Of a stretch of DNA of 64,000 bases, positions 42,826 to 54,429 are shown in pieces. The stretch's first letter is position 1. Every line of letters starts with the position of its first letter. This DNA is from Dysidea avara (Eukaryota > Porifera > Demospongiae > Dictyoceratida > Dysideidae), in NCBI RefSeq assembly GCF_963678975.1, contig NC_089274.1:18679633-18743632 (forward strand), given 5' to 3'. A program made the position numbers and the translations under genes. A model generated the notes under the pieces. It worked only from the letters and a program-made list of their open reading frames with translations. It was not told the origin of the DNA and did no database searches.

Positions 42826-44340
42826 CTGTAATTGTTTCCGCAAAAGTGTGTGTGTGTACCTATCTATCTACCTATGTACCTATCTACCTATGTTTGTCCG
42901 TACGCACCCACGTGAGCAAAATCGTTTAATAACGGTAAAAGCAGCTTTTACGTAAGAAGTAAAAGTGAAATGAAGTCTGTATTAAACTTCTGCACAGGTG
43001 AACTTTGCTCTGAGGTGGTTTCTTTTCGGCGGACTGAAATACGGGTGTGGTGACTTTCCTCAGACTACCTTCCCCTTGAGGTTTTCAGGCATTTAGCAAC
43101 TGAAAAACAACGGTGCAGGCCTCGTACACTGCCAGGAATAGCCTATCGCTTCGAGTTGAAAGGGGGCGTATCCCTTACGTACGCGAACGAAAAATGAAGA
43201 GCAGCTTTGAGGCTTTGTCGAGAGAATTTGTGGGAAAAAACACGTTAGTCACACTATAAAACAGTTTAGAAGATAGTTTTGTGCGTAATATGTTGGTTAA
43301 AGCGGTTTATTTAACAAACGCTTCCTTAGCAGTGCATAGCAACGTAATTGAACGAATTACGAATATTTCATGAATTACGAAATATGAGAAATAGCTAATT
43401 ATATTATCAAACTACCCTATTGTAAAGTAGTAATACATAGTTGGTTAATTCATAGTAGTATATACTGTCTATAGTTATTCCAGATGAGTTAGCTAGCTGC
43501 TTGGCGCCTGGTTTTTAGAAGTAGCACAACATCAACTTGTTTATGAAGAATCGGAAATTTCAATCTCGATTTCAATACTTGATATTTTGCTTACATTGCG
43601 CATGTGTTACGGATGCAAAACTATAAAATGGAATGTTTCAGCCATTACTGTACTATAATGCAAGCTTTATTCAACCCACCAGTCATCACTGAGAAATTTT
43701 CAGCACTGAGGTTCACTAATTGGCTAAGCACAAAAACCACAAGTACTCGGTATCGATCTCATCAATACCATGACAAAAGTACTTGGAATCGTATCGAAGC
43801 TGGTATTATCCACCCCTAAATTATTCTACTTACTAGAATATACTATCTATGACTTCACAAACTATCCACTGCGGCGCCTGCTTATGCAAATTAACGGGCG
43901 CCCCAGACTTTACTGTAAGAAACCTCCGTACGGAGTAAACAACAATTACATAAATGGTTGACTCAACAGCACTTGCTGGATGGGTAATCTTATTCCGCGC
44001 ACTGTAGCGCTGTTCAAAAATAATTATTTTGCTTGCTATAGCTGCCGTAAATAAGTCAATATATTTCTATTTATCCAAGTAATTTAACTGTGCGGCGAGA
44101 CGAGATCTCGGACGAGATACCAGCAGAGATACTGGCTATATAGTAGCAGCAGTACATGACACTACTAGCTTTGGTGAGTTTATAAGCTTAGTCATACCAT
44201 AGATATTAATATACGTAACATGGATTGGAAACGCGCATAAATAATTTCGTCTATCCTCGTTACGGTGCGCTAGTTTTGAAGATGTTGACAGCCTGTTCAC
44301 AGACCTTTTCTCTTGGTTATGTAGTAGTGTAGCCGTTAAA
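42826..44340. other. intergenic upstream of NRF-6-like gene 3
   Basis: A (TG)n/(ACCTATCT)n microsatellite at 42846-42893 follows the hairpin. A stretch near 43120-43260 has higher GC. No gene supported. 43500-43545 (GCCTGGTTTTTAGAAGTAGC, ACAACATCAACTTGTTTA) resembles 13945-14000 and 21240-21300, another dispersed repeat. Confidence 0.4.
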
Positions 44341-44344
44341 TTTA

Positions 44345-45480
44345 CATTGTCGGTGTGTTATATTATTATATTATTATTTGGGGGAAAAGGGCAGACAGCA
44401 AAGCTGATTAAGCCCAAACAATCACAAATTATAAGTGCTGTTCAATCAAGTTTGAAAATGTAGCTAGAGTGTTCAGTTCAATTAGGTGTGGTGGCAGTGA
44501 ATTCCATTCCCAGATAGTTCTTGGAAAGTAGCTTGTCATGTAGGTGGTGGTGTTTGTTGGTGGTACAATCAAGTGAAACGGATGATGATGTCTAGTGTGT
44601 CTGGTGGTGAAATGAATGTATTCTGGTAAAGATAAGCCAATTCCTCCATGCATTATTTGATAGAAGAAATTAAGCCTCTGTTGTTTCCTTCTCTTCATTA
44701 GGGGTAACCAGTTGAGCTGTTCCAGCATGGCACTAACACTACTGTGATAACTATAGTCAGATAGAATCCATCTAGCTGCACGCCTCTGAACCTTTTCTAA
44801 GATTGATATCTGAGTCTGATAGTATGGGTCCCAGACAACACTTGCATACTCCATTACTGGTCGAACCATAAGTAGATAAGCAGATGCCTTGACATGTGAT
44901 GAACACTTACTAAGATGACGTTTAAGGAAGTTCAACATCCTTGTAGCCTTGTTAGCAACGTTTGTAACATGGGTGGACCATGAGAGGTGGTCATCTAGCA
45001 TAACTCCAAGATATAAATGATTATGTGATAGAGATAAAATGGATCCATGAAGGGAATAATCTGCAATCATAGGATTCTGGGACCTTGTACATCTCATAAC
45101 AGTGCATTTACTAGGATTGAACATCATCTGCCAAGTGACTGCCCATTGGGACAGAGTGTCTAAATCCTGTTGGAGTAGGATAGAATCTTGTTCTGTTTTA
45201 ATAGCACGATACAATAAACAGTCATTTGCAAAAAGTCTTAGCTGAGATGAAATATTTTCTGTAATGTCATTGATATAAATCAAGAACATCAGCGGACCCA
45301 ACACTGTACCCTGAGGTACTCCAGATGACACAGGGACATAGTCAGATGATTCTCCATCCAGTAAAACTCGTTGTTTACGTACTGTGAGCCATTTTTCAAT
45401 CCAGTGGATAACTTCGTTTTCAATATAGTAAAACTTCAGTTTCTTTAACAGGTGACAATGTGGCACGTTATGTTGTGTAC
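44345..45480 (-). pseudogene. 5'-truncated non-LTR retrotransposon, reverse transcriptase
   Basis: Minus-strand frame (stop at 44429) encoding the C-terminal two thirds of a CR1/Jockey-type reverse transcriptase. Visible motifs: SGVPQGTVLGPLMFLIYIND, then FANDCLLY where FADD is expected, so a catalytic Asp is Asn and the copy is dead. NPSKCTVM, YLGVMLDDHLSW, RPVMEYASVVWDP and QRRAARWI follow, then the C-terminal WNSLPPHLIELNTLATFSN. The endonuclease and fingers are missing, as in usual 5' truncation; homology starts at HNVPHCHLLKKL. The 3' UTR ends in CCCCCAAATAATAATATAAT, a short A/T-rich tail like those of this group. Confidence 0.85.
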
Positions 45481-45481
45481 T

Positions 45482-45597
45482 GAACAAGAACACGTTGTGT
45501 ACTGAACAAGAACACGGGCGTGTTTGCTGATTTATTTATTTATTATTACTAAACAAGAACACGGGCGTGTTTGCTGATTTATTTATTTATTATTACT
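45482..45597. repeat. two nested tandem duplications
   Basis: GTACTGAACAAGAACACG occurs twice at 45476-45515, and a 47-bp unit (AACAAGAACACGGGCGTGTT, TGCTGATTTATTTATTTATT, ATTACTA) occurs twice at 45504-45597. It sits exactly at the 5' break point of the truncated retrotransposon. Confidence 0.8.
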
Positions 45598-46335
45598 GGG
45601 CAGGCAGCTCTGCTGATGTGCCCAGGAAAAAAAAAAGAATTTACAAGTATTAGCTAGCTACAATGATTTAAGGGTCTATAGTAAATATTGGAGGCAATAC
45701 CACTGGCGACTGGTGGATAGTGGCAGGTGAGTATCAGCTTGTATCTCAGCAGCGCTGCTATTAATTATCACCAACTAGTGATGGTCGTATTTGCATTGCC
45801 TATTAATACTTGGTACGTTACAATAAAGCTTTAACTGAAGTCTCACTCTGTTAGGGTAAAATAATTACAAAATGTAGCGCCTGTTTTGGCTTTGTTTTAT
45901 CGAAGCGGAAAAGCTATACAGCAATACAATTATATCTAAGTAGTCTATTTACATCGTACCTGTTATAAGTGGTGCAAGCAACAGAATAGAAGCGGTGCTG
46001 AACATTTAGTTTCTTCAGGAAAATTACAAAACTGTTCCGTAGCACCATAATTCAATTTAACAACAATAATTTTGCCACCCTACTGTTCGCCAAGAGCCAA
46101 TGTGTCAACCAGGCTACCCTCCAGTTAATGTAGGTGGTAATTTACCCAGCTGTAAATGACAAACACCACTTAGTAGCTTACAAGAGAGCAAAATACTCCA
46201 GCTGTAATAACCTAATTATATTTCGCACACTGTAACAAGGATAGGAAACATTTATTAACATGCATTTATATGCACGTTTCCAATCCATGTTACGTATAAT
46301 ATCTATGGTCGTACATTGTGCCCTCACATGCATAA
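45598..46335. other. intergenic, no gene
   Basis: GGGCAGGCAGCTCTGCTGAT GTGCCC hairpin and an A10 run at 45598-45640, otherwise nothing recognised. Confidence 0.4.
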
Positions 46336-46337
46336 TT

Positions 46338-47168
46338 TCGTGTGGCCTGACCGCTTTTTTCCGTGTATTGGGTGGAGAAAAAAGGGTCTGGTGCAACTCC
46401 AATAGCTGTTTACTTCTGAGCCGTAGCGTCCCCAGTGTCCGGGGATGGCTCAGGACATAGGCGGATATAAGAGACACTGTCAGGGGGGGGGGGCAAGAAG
46501 TTTTAGTGCACTACAGTGTTTATTCCACTAAGAGGATAAGAATGGAATTCTAGTACACAGGTTATATTCATTTGCATAACTTTATTCAGCATATAGCTGG
46601 ATGAATGATGGATATACAGTTTTTAGACTGTAGTTGGAGAAATTTTTTAAACATTAGACCTAGTGTAGGGTTGAATTTGAGAGAATTTTTGATAGCACTT
46701 AGCTAACAAACTTTGCAATGCATGCAAAGATTGGTTAGCCTGTCTGAGATGAACCTGTTTGATGGTAAAGTGTATACTAAATCAAAATAAGGAGTAGCTA
46801 GTTTTGTTATGATTTGTAAAAAATTGTATTAGAATTGTAACTGTTCTGTTAGAGTAGTGACTCCTCTATTAGAGTACCTTGATCTTTGCACAAAAATTCT
46901 AGTGCCTCACTTTCTTTACAGTGTACAGTTTAGCTATAGCATACATTTATAACCGTTGGCTTCAATTTTGCCCATTGAATTTCTATACTTCTGAATACAG
47001 TGTGAATGCATGACTCTAGTTTCTGGTATCAATATGTACTGTAGTCCAAGGGGGGGCAAGAGAAGGGCCAGGTGGGCACATCACCCCTTGACTCCCCCTC
47101 AGATCCGCCTATGGAGCGAAGTTACACCAGACCCTCCCAATACACGGAAAAAGCGGTCTGGCCATGCG
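46338..47168. mobile_element. inverted-repeat element, interrupted by a GGCGGAT-ended element
   Basis: 46338-46395 (GGCCTGACCGCTTTTTTCCG, TGTATTGGGTGG, GGGTCTGGTG) is matched inverted at 47120-47168. Between them, CATAGGCGGATATAAG at 46455 and CAGATCCGCCTATG at 47101-47114 form a second, inner pair of ends, with G-runs just inside (46483-46494 and 47049-47055). I read this as one TIR element inserted in another, the inner one belonging to the GGCGGATC family. CTGTTAGAGTAGTGACTCCT at about 46850 is a copy of the ATACTCTAATAG motif. Confidence 0.6.
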
Positions 47169-48441
47169 AGACTTTATGCACCCGAGGATTGCCTGGGGGT
47201 CTCTTGATAGTCGTTCTCGGGTATTGAAGTAGAGACTCAAGATGGGAACTTACAGTATGTACCCTTTATGCTATTACAAAGAGTTTGGCAGTACTGTGAT
47301 GCAGTGGCAAAAACAGCACATTGGAGGGGCACAGCCATCACCTTGCAATCCTTCCAAGGACAACAACAACAGCAGAACTTAAACAATTATTTTTCCAGCA
47401 TACATTTTAGGAGCCCATATTCTGGGTTCTATCAAATGTGCCAACTACTTATTTTATGCTAGCCGCTGTTAACTACATCTATATTGCTATCCAAGGTTCC
47501 TTCAATCCTCAGCTAAGGCCAGGAAAACTTGACTACTTGTTTCTCATCCAGAAATTCAGATTTCCATGTGGAAGGGAGGTCATTATTCATTATTAGAAAA
47601 TACTCCAAATCAAGCTGTCTGTTACTACAAAGGTTAGCTAAAGCCTTTTAAGAACTAGTACTTATGTTTTACCACCATTTCTGAGGTGCAAGTGACATTT
47701 GGTGTGATAGCCAGCCTTCTTAGTATCAAAATACGTGCAGTGATTGATAATAGCAATAATGAAATTAGAGGCGGTGAGATAAAAAGGGATGCGGGTGGGG
47801 ACGAATCAAGTTTGCCTGGCCTAAAGGTTGTTGCTTAAAATGAGGACTTTGCTACCACTCCTTTGATTTCGGAAAAACCGTGAAGCTTTTTTTCCAGGAT
47901 TCCTGAATTCATTGCACTGTAAAACCATTCGCGTATATAGACCTCTACTTTAGTTGAGTGATCAGCGAGGTCATGTGATTTCATTGTCTGCATCACACTT
48001 TAGTGACCATCCATGTGGGTTACCTCCTTCAATATTGATCATTTCACACAACTCTACGTACTTGGTAGTATTCAACAGTATTGCATAACTTCTAAAGAAA
48101 CAGGTGCACAGTTAATTAGTGTTATCCCATATCTAAGTGTTAAATGTAGAGGTGTAATATATCAAGGCTATCTTGGTTTTCTATTAGTTGCTGTATACAT
48201 ATTGTAATTCCATGTATTTTATGATTCATTATTTACAGCAATTTTGTTGCCAAGGTCAAAGAAGCCGCTTACACCACAAACAGCATCCAAAACTGTTTAG
48301 TTCATGTACAAGAGGGACTTCAACTTGTAATTTCTGGTAGCCTACAAAGGCCCACACTGTTGTTCTTTGGTTGTTACAACACCCGTATAGCCTATCGCTG
48401 TTCAGACTGCATTCAAAAATCAGTTTTGTCCATATTTTGAA
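47169..48441. other. intergenic, no gene
   Basis: No supported gene and no clear repeat. Confidence 0.4.
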
Positions 48442-48449
48442 CTGATACA

Positions 48450-48972
48450 CAGTGTTGGGCAAGTTACTTTGTAAAAGTAACTAGTTACATATTACATATT
48501 ACTTGCAACTGAACTATTTAGTTACAGTTACATATTACCCATAAAATAAAGTAACTGTAATGATATTACATATTATATTACTTTGTGTCCACAGCCTTAA
48601 GCTGTCACGTGTGAAACTACCACTTTATCACGTGACATGATTGCGTTGTTGGACAATGTGCAAATCTTGGTTATAAGTAAGAAACTGGTGAATAAGCTTC
48701 CTTCAATAGGCTTTGTTACTTCGTTGTGGTTAGGCGTTACTCCGAGGCTAACTAACGAGATTAGTAACTTCGTTACTTGTAGTAATAATATTACGTAATA
48801 TTAGACTCGTTACAGTAACTATATTACTTAGGTAACGCGTTACATTTGTAAGTAAAGTAACTTGAGTTATATTACCTGTTTTTATAGCATATTTCGTTAT
48901 ATTACTTAGTTACCACAAAAGTAATAATATTACGTAACGCGTTACTTATGTAACGCGTTACTCCCAACACTG
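48450..48972. mobile_element. hAT-type MITE with exact 8-bp target duplication
   Basis: Left end CAGTGTTGGGCAAGTTACTT, right end GTTACTCCCAACACTG. The element is 523 bp and flanked on both sides by CTGATACA (48442-48449 and 48973-48980). An 8-bp duplication and CA..TG ends fit the hAT superfamily. The interior is full of GTTACATATTAC and GTAACGCGTTAC palindromes, no coding frame. Confidence 0.9.
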
Positions 48973-48980
48973 CTGATACA

Positions 48981-49460
48981 AGTGTGTGGAATGCCTTAGA
49001 GTATAGTCTACCTACCTTTAAGTGAGTGCTCACACCGGCTACTTTTAACATAAAACTTCTTTGCTGCGCAAATGTGGGTGTGGGTCACACACAATTCCAA
49101 TTTCAGGAATAGCCCAGTATGCATATCCAACAGTTACATAGTAGCATCTCAAATTCTTCCTTCTGTTATTGTTTGTATGTAAAAAGTTGAAGTTCATCTT
49201 AAACATGTAAAGCATGTGGTAGAACTACATTCCTACGTACTATTAACTATATGACTTTACTTGTACAGATTTGTAGGTTATATCCCACTGTGGGGGTATT
49301 GCTGGGATATAATTTACTTATCACCCACATCATTCCCACACAAATGATATTGTAACCAATAGTGGTCAAGTTATTATTTCTATAAAATGTGAAGCCATAG
49401 ATCTGCCACAAGAATTCATTGGTTGCATTATTTGATTAGTATATATGCTAGAAAGACAGC
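48981..49460. other. intergenic, no gene
   Basis: No supported gene. Confidence 0.35.
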
Positions 49461-49650
49461 TGTTGGGGTGAGCCTTAGCAAGCCACACCATATGAAAATA
49501 ACTACTGGCTTCCTATATATTATACCATATAACGGGTTTTTGTGGCGAGGAATTAATTTTAGCGTTTGGGGTCATTCGCTAAAATTTAACTTTGTGAGAA
49601 TTTTGGCACTGTGATAACATTATCGTATGGTTTAGTATAAGGTCACAGCT
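49461..49650. repeat. repeat ends: GGGGYGAGCC copy and small CCATATAACGGG MITE
   Basis: TGTTGGGGTGAGCCTTAGCA AGCCACACC at 49461 is a copy of the end seen at 52151. Just inside, TACCATATAACGGGTTTTTG at about 49523 and CGTATGGTTTAGTATA near 49625 are inverted ends of an element of about 115 bp whose terminus is a variant of the CCGTATAGCGGG family. Confidence 0.5.
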
Positions 49651-50415
49651 TCATCACTAAGCACTCTGGAATAATCAATTTGAAATGGAGTGATCTAATT
49701 GGAGTCGCCAACATTCCGGCAGCACCAAATTTTTGTACACAGTTTCACCAGACCCTGGGGCTGCAAGACTAATGTTTCACCAGACCCTTACTTTTTGCGA
49801 ATGGGTGGAACTTCTTGCTTGCTGTTGCTTGTTTTGTGGTAGTACTGTTTAGTAGGGTGGGTCCCCATGGGCATTGCCCAAATGCTGTTATTAAAAGCCA
49901 TCATAGAAACATGATACATAAAGAAAATCACTTTGACAGAAAAGTTTTACTTCAAATCCACAAGAAAACACTCACAGATGGGAGGATATTGAATTTTAAT
50001 TTCCAAAACCCAATTTTTGAACTGCCTGCCCTTCCTGCCTGCCTGACCACAGTCGCAAAGCTAGAGGCCAAATGAAGCAGCACCACAATAACAAACTTGC
50101 TTGTGGAATGTGCCTTTTGAACTGGTTTCAAAGATTATTCTTCTATTACTTGATCGTCTTCTTCTTCATGCAAGGAAACCAAACCAAGGCATTAATTTTC
50201 CACATTGAAACTTTCCTTAGAGGAGCATATTTAGATGCCACAAAACTATTTGAAGAGGTATAGGTGGAGTAGATGCATGTAGCTGTACTTGTATCACCAT
50301 GCCCCTAAATAATCAGAGCACACTGACTTGCACTTAACAGTTAGAACACGCTGTGACCACACTATACTTGAGACAATCAGGAAGATCAAGATACTCCAAT
50401 AAAACAGTACAGCCA
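49651..50415. other. intergenic, no gene
   Basis: TTTCACCAGACCCT occurs twice (49743 and 49774), the same word that ends the inverted repeats near 46.4 and 47.1 kb. TCAAGATACTCCAATAAAAC at 50386 is a diverged copy of the ATACTCTAATAG motif. No gene. Confidence 0.4.
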
Positions 50416-50419
50416 CACA

Positions 50420-50680
50420 TATATAACCAGTAATGCATTACTTTTGTAACGTGTTACATATTATTATTACTTAATGCAGTAATGAAGTAATATAACGCGC
50501 CATGTTTCTTATGCTAGTAATATAGAAATGCTAGTGATATCTAACTGATAGTTACTTAACATAAGTAATGCATTCAGTGTGCATTACTATATACTGGTTA
50601 CTGTAATATTATTACCTAACGAACCCATTACTGTAATATTATTACCTAATGAAGTACCTGTTTCTAGCATGTCCTATTTG
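50420..50680. repeat. GTAACG/TTAC-rich repeat, relative of the 48.5-kb element
   Basis: AGTAATGCATTACTTTTGTA ACGTGTTAC and CTGTAATATTATTACCTAA (twice in tandem, 50602-50660) resemble the interior of 48450-48972, but no defined ends were found. Confidence 0.5.
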
Positions 50681-52150
50681 CTGTACAGCGCCAAAAAATC
50701 GCCATTACCGCAATTTTGTAACAGGTATTTCGAGCACAGCTACTTTCCACTACATGGAATGGTGATTGCAGCCCTACACTGTTGATTTACGTTATAATAC
50801 ACACCCTTTGGTGGTAGTTACATTGTGAATTCTACCACTATGGTGTCACTATGGAATAAAAGTCTGTGTTTAACATAGCTATACTATAGCAAAAAAGTTA
50901 ACAAACTAGTCACTAGATTCATTTGTAGACATATATACCTCACGACTTCAATAATGGGTGGAAGCAGGTAACATTGCTCCCACATTAATTTTTGGTTATA
51001 TGAATGGACAAATCCTTTCTAAATGCTACAATCAATTGTGCTTTATTAGCAAACTCAATCGCAAGCGCGAAACCTACAGGCAAGTCTACTATGCCAAACT
51101 AAAGCAAATGGCGTGTGAGCTAGTTAGTTCGTGTGCATACGGTGTATTGTTTTTTCGTGTAGTGCATGAGATGTACTCTCATCCTCAGTGACTGTTGATA
51201 AATCCCCTTGCTTTCAGCTCAGGGTTCATCGACAGTAAATTACCTCAACTTCAGGATGTATGTGAGTGCAGTGCACCTGGTTTATGTATGGATTATTCTG
51301 TATCTATGACTGTGGATATGCAATCCACTATCATAAACAGTAGGGATCACCCATGATTTGGCACAAAACACATGCTACCTTGGAAATCATCCTTGATTAT
51401 CCCGAACATGTGCAAGGGGTGAAGTAATCGAGTTGTGTCTGTTGTTGTCCACACAAAAATGCCTTGTTTACAAAAACCTACACTACTAGCACACTTGTAT
51501 ATTTTGCAGTGAATACCTTTCCAAAAAGAAAAAGTTTTGCCATCTCTCAGAATCCTCAGCGTCTTCTACAAACAATGTAGGTTTATTTGTTCTACCATGA
51601 TGCAGCAGCACTATAAAGTTTAAATAAACAAATAATGATTGACTAAACTTCACCGACGTTAAATATTTGTGAATCAAAATCACATAATTGCCAACATAAT
51701 TATTATGTTTGCTTTCCTCCATGCACTAGTCTGTTTTAGATTTCCTGTTCGAGGTTCAACCTGAAGGGGAGATCTCGAGACCCCAAAGACCCCCCTTCCC
51801 CCTGGATCTGCCCCTGACTCCCATCAGAGGCATCTCCAATACTGCTTGGATGGAATGCACTTCTACAGTGTATTAATCTCTGCTTGCGATCAATTGACAT
51901 CAGCTGAAGTTGTCATAAAAGCACAAAGTGTTGTTTACAACCTTACAATATTAAAGATGAAGAATTGGCCACTCTGACACAAATTCCAAGTGACCAGATA
52001 ACAGAAGTAGCGCTGCTGGCAAGTTTGTACAACAACAAATGGCAAATAACTAAAATCTGTTGTTAAACATAGCAGGCATATGAGTATATTCTACCATCAC
52101 AGCCCTACATGGTTAAATTCAAACAACTCACTGTACAGCAGCTAAATAAT
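50681..52150. other. intergenic, no gene
   Basis: No supported gene. CCCCTGGATCTGCCCCTGAC at 51800 is an end of the GGCGGATCC family. Confidence 0.35.
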
Positions 52151-52814
52151 TGTTGGGGCGAGCCTGAGCGAACCCCACAAATGGCAGTAGTCACTCGTAC
52201 GTCCAACCGTACATCTGACCATTCCCGAGAGTTTATGTAACGAACACGGAAAAAAGCGCCATGTGGCTTAGAATTTGTCACTTGGCTCACAACTTATTTT
52301 TATCTACATTGACATGGACAAAGAAGACCGTCTTGGAAGAAGGCCGGGAGAGAACAAGACAGAGCGAGGAGGGAACACTGGCTGGTGAATGCCCGAGTGA
52401 ATGGTACGTGCGTCACGTTCACAAGAACTTCCTGTATGAAAAAGGCTGTATTTGCACCACTTGGCTTAGAATTTGTCACGTGAGTTACAACTTCTTATCT
52501 ACATAGACATGGACAAAGAAGACCGTCTTAGAAGAAGGCAGAGAGAGAATGAGACAGGGTGAGGACAGCAGCAGAAATGCCAGATGAAGCAGAAGCAAGT
52601 AGACACCTGATAGATGCCATGCACACTCGCAGAAGAGAGCATACAGTTGGCCAATGAAACTGCAGAAGACAGGGAGATAAGTCCTAGCTGACTATGCTTC
52701 CACACAGTTATGTAGCTATATACTGGCAGGCCACTGAGCCTCCCAACTTGAGCTTCTTTCACCTTCCTTCAGCTACCTCTAGAGTAGCCTGAGAATTTCT
52801 GTATGTATAGCTAC

Positions 52815-52873
<59 letters not shown>

Positions 52874-52940
52874 TAAACGCTATTCACGGAAATACAGTTG
52901 ATGCCACATCACTTTTTACACAACTCAGGCTCGCCCCATC
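52151..52940 (+). pseudogene. relict of a repeat-encoded Arg-rich ORF, possibly Helitron-related
   Basis: GGGGCGAGCCTGAG at 52155-52168 and CTCAGGCTCGCCCC at 52924-52937 are exact inverted ends. Inside, a block of about 195 bp is duplicated in tandem, each with GGCTTAGAATTTGTCAC and the coding-like start MDKEDRLGRR / MDKEDRLRRRQREN (ATGs at 52314 and 52509). Both frames soon stop. The downstream sequence in shifting frames gives RTAAEMPDEAEASR and a NETAEDREI-like string. Arg-rich RRRER..RRAAET repeats of this sort head some invertebrate Helitron proteins, so a Helitron origin is a guess from pattern. A (CA)n run sits at 52813-52871. Confidence 0.4.
52813..52871. repeat. (CA)n microsatellite
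   Basis: Uninterrupted CA dinucleotides for about 59 bases. Confidence 0.95.
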
Positions 52941-53540
52941 ATGCTTTAACATCTGTCTAGTTTAAATAACATGATAGCAAGAGTTTATAATGGTGTAGGG
53001 AGAGTGTCAACTATGCTATACCCTGTGAATAATGAGCCCGTACAGTCCTATGGCATCCTTCAAACAACTAGTGATTTGTGTTGATTGGTGACTAATTATA
53101 AGTACAGTGGGCGTGTGCATACATGTTGAGAAACTGAAGCTACAGAGTGAAAGAACAGTAATAATATTTCATGAGTTTTATATCCAGAAACAGCCTAACA
53201 GTATGGCACAGCGTGCTGAGGAACTCAGTACAAAGAGAAAGACTCAGCCAACTAACCTCAAAAGCCATAGATATCAACTTTGCCTGTGATGTCTTAGTGT
53301 GAGATTTCATTATGGTTGCCATTCCATGCCTTCCATGCCTTGACAGTTCTGATAGTGAAAGTGACATGTCTAGATGGGGTTTTAGCCATAGAGATTCAAT
53401 GCAGACCACCCATGGGGTTTTGGCCATAGGGATTCAATGCAGACCACCGGACCAAACTAAGAAGGTGTTAAATCTGGGCAATCAACAGCGGTCAGATTTA
53501 GAGAGGACGCAATAGGTAATCCAAAGGCTGCAGCATATGT
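52941..53540. other. intergenic, no gene
   Basis: No supported gene. A GGGGTTTTAGCCATAG / GGGGTTTTGGCCATAG direct repeat with GATTCAATGCAGACCACC lies at 53375-53447. Confidence 0.4.
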
Positions 53541-53596
53541 TGCTGTCAGACCTTCAGTGCTGGTCACTGTAAAGTGCTAATAATAATAACAAAGGT
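53541..53596 (+). repeat. 3' fragment of the tRNA-derived SINE
   Basis: CAGACCTTCAGTGCTGGTCA CTGTAAAGTGCTAATAATAATAA matches the last 45 bases of the SINE at 17630-17890 and suggests that the family ends in a short TAATAA repeat. Confidence 0.55.
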
Positions 53597-53612
53597 ATGC
53601 AGGTATGTGGGC

Positions 53613-54131
53613 CAGCGTTAAAACCGGGTCGGGTGAACCGGGTCACATTTTCTCTGGGTCATCCGAGTCCGACCCGGTTTACAAATTATCCGGGTCTGAC
53701 CCGGATTGGATCACATGAGAAACGAAATTGTTTGTTTGACGACGTGGAAATTTATAAACGCTATCGTGTAGCTCTTTCGCATTACAAACATACGCTCGGC
53801 CACGCCCATTTATTAGTAAATGCAGTATGTAGCACGAAACTGAGGGTATGTATGGTGAGGGGTAGCTTTTTTTTTTTTTTTTTTTGGTCTTCAACCTACA
53901 GCTAGGCTGAAGTTGCAATTCCAAAGTGGAACCCCCTTTTTAAAAGTCTGGATCCGCCCCTGTTTACTCAACACGAACTGAACACTCAAAATGTAGTCTC
54001 GCTCATTCGAGACTAGCCGAAACATAGCTCTTATCGCATGCCTCGGCTTTAATTAATCTGAGTCTGACCCGGATTGCTATCCAGGTCAGTGGGTCATCCG
54101 GGTCAGTAGTAGTGACCCGGTTTCAACGCTG
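53613..54131. mobile_element. hAT-type MITE, TIR CAGCGTTNAAACCGGGTC, 8-bp target duplication
   Basis: Left end CAGCGTTAAAACCGGGTCGG, right end GTGACCCGGTTTCAACGCTG. The element is 519 bp, flanked on both sides by ATGTGGGC (53605-53612 and 54132-54139). Many internal CCGGGTC/GACCCGG words. Inside it, 53864-53960 holds a T20-type run and TCTGGATCCGCCCCTG, an end of the GGCGGATCC family, so another repeat has inserted. No coding frame. Confidence 0.9.
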
Positions 54132-54429
54132 ATGTGGGCTACTTTATGGGCTCATTTTTCATTGGGTATAGCGAAGTTTGATACTCTCCCTAACACATTA
54201 TAAACTCTTGATGATTGTTAATTCAATAAGTACATTAATATAGCGAGCTATTATATAACAGAACTCAATAGTCATTATAGATTGGTGACTTAATAATTAT
54301 AATCTACATAAACAAGTGTGATCTACGTTAAGGCTCAGTAGAGTGATGTTCTAGCCGGTGTGTTACTTGCACTAGTCATAGAGTAGTATCAATCTAAACC
54401 TAATATAATCCATGTCGCAAACTGCAGCT

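Noticed and set aside
46178-46477. 99-codon minus-strand frame
   Set aside because: It crosses the arm of an inverted repeat element and has no motif.
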